64,000 nucleotides of DNA from Fasciolopsis buskii (taxonomy: Eukaryota > Platyhelminthes > Trematoda > Plagiorchiida > Fasciolidae). The number at the start of each line of letters is the position of its first letter. Position 1 is the first letter of the stretch. Below are positions 62,101-64,000 of this stretch, one piece after another. The stretch lies in NCBI GenBank assembly GCA_008360955.1, contig LUCM01005952.1, forward strand, positions 226,942-290,941, in the 5' to 3' direction. Below the pieces are notes generated by a model. That model saw nothing but the letters and a program-made list of their open reading frames with translations, did not search any database and was not told the DNA's origin. A program made the translations under genes and the position numbers.

Positions 62101-63024
62101 ATAGTTCCAAGCTATCCGGAGCATTATAGAGTCAGTGACAATGAATTGCGATCTCCCATCAAAGCGACGAACGGATCCGCTTTGGAACTTCTGGTTTACA
62201 GTTATTGTACCGCAGTTCGGCTGGTAAATAGCATCAAATAAAAGTAAAAACTCGTAGACGCTACCGTAATGCTCTTATGCCAACTTGTGATAGCTCGAAT
62301 TTGTGAATGTTTACTGCATCAGGTACCACATGTTCTGTGGAAAGAGCATACCCCATAGCCTCTACATGCAACAAGACGAGGGATAACCACGAAAAACTAC
62401 CATGAAATTTGAGGTGGCAAAAATCATCTGATCTAATTAAGTCAGACGTTATGCTCGGTAACCGTTGGAATTAAATTGTTGCAAAGGGACTCGATCAAGA
62501 AGGGTACACGATCATGTCCTAGTCACACTTACCTCCCATGTGTTAGATCCAGTATTTTCATTATTCGTAGCATATTTCGTGTCAAATATGAAAAGTGATT
62601 TCACTCCATCATAGAGAACAGCCGTCTCATTGGATGGAAACCTGAGTGACGCAAACAACTGGTTGTTTGATTGGGCCTCTTTCCAGTGAGGGATTTCGCA
62701 AACACTAAATCCGGAGTTGAAATTCACTGCATTCTCCGGCAGCTTAATACAAAAAACCTAAAGCAAATGTGAACGCCGAAATTAATTCACCTTTCCATCT
62801 GACAAGATACAATATACAGAACCTGGGTGGAACGGATCAAGGATCAAACAGTTTTGACATGAATAGGCTTTCAGATGTTGTTTTGACAAAGAAGAGTTCA
62901 ACGGGAAAAAATTCACGGTCCCATGAACGGGGGCTTTGAATATGGGCACTTTTTCCAAACTAAGCTTGTAGGATTCGAAGTTGGCATCGAGAAGTCTTCT
63001 GTCAGGCCTCAATGACACATTCAT
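46400..63024 (-). CDS. NUDCD1: NudC domain-containing protein 1, complete, seven exons
   Basis: Exons on the - strand are 63024-62791, 62757-62533, 59878-59671, 57952-57791, 56824-56458, 54625-54322 and 46984-46400. Together they give 2085 nt, 694 aa plus stop, and every junction keeps phase with GT-AG sites. The protein follows human NUDCD1 (about 583 aa) from end to end: N-terminal RRLLDANFESYKLSLE; a beta-propeller-like region; a CS/p23-fold domain (ISWSQTNVTDEDKSGSVVIS ... IWSIDREN, LEVHLNKKHSLHWPRLL); then RFDGETLKVTH, CIRHDVDGIVWLP, WEHTCTLQAFGYVLASKRDH and the C-terminal IIGFVALS...NNLYLISLIG. NudC-family CS proteins are thought to act as chaperone partners, and NUDCD1 is known in human as tumour antigen CML66. 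Extra length comes from insertions in the propeller and C-terminal part. No inactivating change was seen. Confidence 0.95.
47065..47099. repeat. (TA)n microsatellite
   Basis: 35 nt of uninterrupted AT alternation, about 80 nt upstream (in gene sense) of the NUDCD1 exon 7 acceptor. Confidence 0.95.
47150..47700 (-). mobile_element. RTE-like LINE 3' end
   Basis: Reads like 32180-32720 at nucleotide level, for example GTGAGACACCTAATTTACCT here against GTGAGACACCTACCTTACCT there, and AGCAATAAACAGCAGAGCAA against AGCGGTAAACAGCAAGGCAA. Translation on the - strand shows remnants of 'VSRLRxWxPxG' and 'MTTHRKEWQ'. It lies in NUDCD1 intron 6 in gene orientation. Confidence 0.85.
48412..48654 (-). mobile_element. 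RTE-like LINE, linker upstream of RT
   Basis: The 80-codon - frame reads CRPQTRLAVERLSDSAVHNS, YERKISEEL and ADEQWDQMKQAIHLASDFVC. The 'QTRLAVERL ... W..MKQAIH.A...CG' pattern is the endonuclease-RT linker of RTE/BovB-type LINEs. The RT core between this and 47700 is missing, so the copy is internally deleted or scrambled. Confidence 0.6.
48660..50589. other. NUDCD1 intron 6, nothing recognised
   Basis: Short frames only. A perfect small hairpin AAACAGTC-TTT-GACTGTTT lies outside this piece at 48256-48274. Confidence 0.35.
50590..53000 (-). mobile_element. CR1/Jockey-like LINE relic with endonuclease and RT parts
   Basis: On the - strand around 51120-50900 frames read DIPQGSVLAPTLFFLFTNDL, LSTTSNPIHSLTDDSTVL: the 'GVPQGSVLSPTLFLLFINDLLSSTSNPIHSYADDSTL' catalytic region, with YADD decayed to LTDD. 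Upstream at 52140-52900 the frames look like a decayed endonuclease ('GDFNLSQ..W' and 'LDLIF'-type stretches). Orientation is that of NUDCD1, in its intron 6. It is dead. Confidence 0.75.
51815..51870 (+). repeat. Possible tRNA-like sequence
   Basis: TAGTGGATAAAGCACTCGGC resembles an A box with D-loop and TTGTTCCGACTTTGC a poor B box, with CTCTCAG as a would-be anticodon loop. It could be a tRNA-like SINE head inserted in the LINE, or chance. Confidence 0.3.
53335..53540 (+). mobile_element. tRNA-derived SINE, copy 2
   Basis: AAATTAAGCGTCTCCAACTC, the loop CTCCAAA (anticodon CCA, tRNA-Trp-like), a good B box AGGTTCGAATCTC at about 53390 and a shared tail GACCCGTCGGTCACTTTAG. It matches the copy at 45500-45690. 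It lies in NUDCD1 intron 6 on the opposite strand. Confidence 0.7.
53541..54321. other. NUDCD1 intron 6 end, nothing firm
   Basis: A + strand stretch with AATAAA (about 54098-54104) and a T-run at 54119 looks like a terminal repeat or 3' end, but paired LTRs were not found. Confidence 0.3.
54322..54625 (-). CDS. NUDCD1: NUDCD1 exon 6 (CS domain end and linker)
   Basis: It continues the CS domain with LEVHLNKKHSLHWPRLL (human 'LEISLIKKNEGLTWPELV'), then an acidic linker (VEQLEDVDYAMDQDEDDLVL) and RFDGETLKVTHQ (human 'RFDGNTLKTTHVV'). It ends in phase 0 before GTTAGT. Confidence 0.93.
54626..56457 (-). other. NUDCD1 intron 5, nothing recognised
   Basis: 1832 nt with short frames on both strands; none resembles a family. 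Confidence 0.6.
56458..56824 (-). CDS. NUDCD1: NUDCD1 exon 5 (CS domain, first part)
   Basis: Acceptor TATCCTGTCTCCTCAG. It contains ISWSQTNVTDEDKSGSVVIS (human 'YYWQQTEDDLTVTI'), then QSVNIAISPRV, LYGSVEGDAIWSIDRENK (human 'LYSSIDHESSTWIIKESN') and ends in phase 2 before GTTAGT. A proline- and serine-rich insertion lengthens the strand between the two CS halves. Confidence 0.92.
56825..57790 (-). other. NUDCD1 intron 4, nothing recognised
   Basis: 966 nt. The + strand frame at 57168-57383 has no known domain and is probably chance. Confidence 0.6.
57791..57952 (-). CDS. NUDCD1: NUDCD1 exon 4
   Basis: 162 nt; it takes up phase 1 and leaves phase 1 at AAAT|GTAAGA. It reads SNYLLHRHRKFAAPSFPDYV, AFESAVQAVHICADRQFRPI and FDSANPAISEDLK, aligning with human 'SVPHYAAIEPDGNGLMIVSYKSLTFVQAGQDLEE'. 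This is the least conserved exon, but both splice phases fit the neighbours exactly. Confidence 0.82.
58337..58401. repeat. Nested hairpin in NUDCD1 intron 3
   Basis: Inner perfect stem CTCTGATT-AGGATC-AATCAGAG (58360-58381) inside an outer 7-bp inverted repeat TCCGGAG/CTCCGGA (58337-58343 and 58395-58401). Confidence 0.7.
58407..58490 (-). pseudogene. CX9C-like fragment, possibly MIC19-related
   Basis: After a strong acceptor TTTTTATTTTGCAG the - strand reads HRLLESEVNEEKKNCIGNHK then DVIDCYK and TAG. The C-(9)-C-Y-K spacing and basic/acidic helix before it resemble the first CX9C helix of MICOS subunit MIC19 (CHCHD3/6). No second CX9C or N-terminal part was found, and it cannot be a NUDCD1 exon because phases do not fit the neighbours. 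It may be a processed fragment or chance. Confidence 0.25.
59671..59878 (-). CDS. NUDCD1: NUDCD1 exon 3
   Basis: Acceptor TGCTTTTTGTTCGCATTGAACAG precedes CTT at 59878. The exon reads LISVLHPPLDSCDAILLDAC, HQVIHCLFGSVVQ and SAFVTYLDWFTFTFK, ending one base into a codon before GTGTGT. It corresponds to human 'DPFIIIHSISLL...IATLLLRIE...GFYVSLEWVTI'. An upstream AG (TTCAG|TAA) is excluded because it would bring in a stop. Confidence 0.88.
59879..61565 (-). other. NUDCD1 intron 2, remainder
   Basis: Part of the 2654-nt intron 59879-62532. AT-rich, no recognised element apart from the SINE. Confidence 0.5.
61566..61720 (-). mobile_element. tRNA-derived SINE with hammerhead-like core
   Basis: On the - strand: a tRNA-like head TAGCGTAATGGCTAAGGCGT (A box side), GGGGTTCGCGTTCC (B box), then CAGTTTGGGAGCGGTGGATA, GCACTG, a hammerhead core and CAGTGCTTCCATGG. 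The order fits the SINE-alpha type of trematodes: pol III promoter followed by a hammerhead. It lies in NUDCD1 intron 2 in gene orientation. The accidental open frame through it ends at a GTGAGT-like donor but matches nothing in NUDCD1. Confidence 0.75.
61588..61645 (-). ncRNA. Hammerhead ribozyme-like motif, probably degenerate
   Basis: The core reads CTGATGA (61613-61607), stem II TTCC-TAACAA-GGAT, then GAAAC (61592-61588). Stem I can form from CAGT just after a TTC cleavage-type triplet and ACTG just before CTGATGA (4 bp). Stem III is at best 1-2 bp, and the first stem II pair, normally G-C, is T-T here. All invariant core bases are kept, but the weak stems suggest low or no activity. Confidence 0.65.
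62533..62757 (-). CDS. NUDCD1: NUDCD1 exon 2
   Basis: 75 codons, phase 0 at both ends. It reads VFCIKLPENAV, then LFASLRFPSNETAVLYDGVK and SLFIFDT, ending NTWE before GTAAGT. It corresponds to human 'LCASIHFSSSTWVTLSDGTGRLYVIGT ... SEKWE'. Confidence 0.92.
62758..62790 (-). other. NUDCD1 intron 1, only 33 nt
   Basis: From GTGAATTAATTTC to ACATTTGCTTTAG. Reading through would hit TAA within three codons, while removing it gives an uninterrupted match to the family. Introns of 30-40 nt near the 5' end are known in schistosomes. Confidence 0.85.
62791..63024 (-). CDS. NUDCD1: NUDCD1 exon 1
   Basis: 78 codons from ATG at 63024, phase 0 at the GTGAAT donor (62790). It matches human 'RPLLDPRFEGYKLSLEPLP' with RRLLDANFESYKLSLEKVP and 'DSVYYIDTLGRI' with GSVYCILSDGK. 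An in-frame upstream start is unlikely: the frame just 5' (63021-63203) ends in a TGA overlapping this ATG and has no ATG of its own. Confidence 0.93.
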
Positions 63025-63229
63025 CTTAGATCATTGACAAGATGCATAAAAAGTTGGACTTTTCCAGCTAAAAAGAAAGTCAAGGTGTAAAACGATATCA
63101 TTAGCGCATACCGTTTGCGGTGGTGGCACTTTGTTTGCGTAAAATTGAACGACTCTCGAAAGAAAGACTTAAGAGGGGCTGAAGGGATATATACGCAGTT
63201 CACTTAATCGAGACGCCTGTTTCCTCTGA

Positions 63230-64000
63230 CAGGCATTCGGACTATAGAGTTCCGTACTTGATGCTGTAAACGTTTTGCGAGATAGTCTCGGACGTTCGAA
63301 GGAGGAGTCTCCTGTCACAACGATACTACACCTTGACGTGGTGTGACGGCTTGCGTGCCTCCATGATTCAACGAGCTATACAGGATAGCTTATCTCAAGC
63401 TGATGATCCAATCATCAAGGTCAGTGGGTAGAGGCCTGACGAAGTGGTCTCCTGGTCCTCCAAGTCGGGGGTCGATCTGAGTTAGCAGCTAAGTCGGAAA
63501 AACGAGTGGAAGAATAATCGATCCAAGTAGATGGGTCTCCATTCACCTATGCCCCGCTGCCTTGCAGTCAGGATCATGTGAAAACCAAAGGTTTTGGTTG
63601 AGAACTCTAATCATTCTTCAGCTTAGCGGCTGGACTCCCTAGCAGTACCCCCACATCAATGCCATGAGTTACACGTCTACAAATAATTCCATAGTGCATC
63701 GGTCGTCGCACAGGGAAGATAATCAGGACCGAATTGCCCATTGAATCGAGCGGGATGGGTAGTGATAAGTATGCTGCTGCTCAGCGTTCCCTGTTTTATT
63801 CACCCTGTCTCTTATGCCTCCAACCCAATCTGTTTGCCCCTTCTGCCTACCCATAGTATCTCCATTGATAACACGCCCGATACTCGCAACGGTTTATTGT
63901 CAAATAGTGTAGTAGGTGGTTTTCAGTCTGTTAGCTCACATTTTCTCAAGCCTCGTCAGTCTCTGAATCTGGATTCCTTCAATGTGCGCACTTTAATGCC
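63230..64000 (+). mobile_element. RTE-like LINE 5' end, runs off the window
   Basis: At the right edge the + strand reads SLNLDSFNVRTLM, the opening of the AP-endonuclease domain of fluke RTE-like elements ('LKLASFNVRTLMQIGQQ'). The preceding 700 nt is GC-richer and resembles the long 5' UTR of such elements; the exact left edge is unknown. It lies about 200 nt upstream of the NUDCD1 start and points away from it. Confidence 0.7.

Noticed and set aside
1..64000. CRISPR array, bacterial operons or phage-like system
   Set aside because: No regularly spaced direct repeats; the sequence is plainly eukaryotic with introns and LINEs, so such systems are not expected.

Overview
The window is eukaryotic and fits a parasitic flatworm, most likely a digenean trematode (liver or lung fluke type). 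The reasons are: two clearly conserved animal genes split by introns, one intron of only 33 nt next to introns of 1-11 kb, a dense layer of decayed non-LTR retrotransposons (RTE-like and CR1/Jockey-like), and a tRNA-derived SINE carrying a hammerhead ribozyme-like core of the kind known from schistosomes. By eye the base composition looks less AT-rich than a schistosome. The species call is inference.

Two genes are secure. COPS2 (COP9 signalosome subunit 2) lies on the + strand in two exons, 28422-29309 and 40736-41185, with an 11.4 kb intron; the joined product is 445 aa, the normal family length. NUDCD1 lies on the - strand from 63024 down to 46400 in seven exons whose splice phases all agree, giving 694 aa with the conserved N-terminus, CS/p23 domain and C-terminus. 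The two genes are convergent, with about 5 kb between their stop codons. Less certain are a protein phosphatase inhibitor 2-like last exon (- strand, 11400-11861), a small NDUFC2-like complex I subunit gene (- strand, 16331-16702), an unrecognised coding-like stretch (- strand, 26471-26990) and a short unrecognised reading frame after COPS2 (41601-41852).

Layout: 1-11.4 kb is decayed repeat with at least two LINE relics. 11.4-16.7 kb holds the two small gene candidates between LINE relics. 16.7-28.3 kb has a long - strand CR1-like LINE relic (19.3-21.4 kb), a 3 kb unexplained block (21.4-24.6 kb) and an RT tail that stops about 200 nt before COPS2. 28.4-41.4 kb is COPS2, whose intron is packed with RTE-like LINE fragments in both orientations, including a 461-bp inverted repeat of about 99.6% identity. 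41.4-46.4 kb is repeat. 46.4-63.0 kb is NUDCD1, with LINEs and SINEs in its introns. 63.2-64.0 kb is the 5' part of another RTE-like LINE leaving the window.

There is no operon. COPS2 acts in cullin deneddylation and NUDCD1 is a NudC-family CS-domain protein; nothing here links their functions beyond position. No bacterial feature, CRISPR array or rRNA gene was seen. All homology calls come from reading the translations against remembered family patterns, with no database search.
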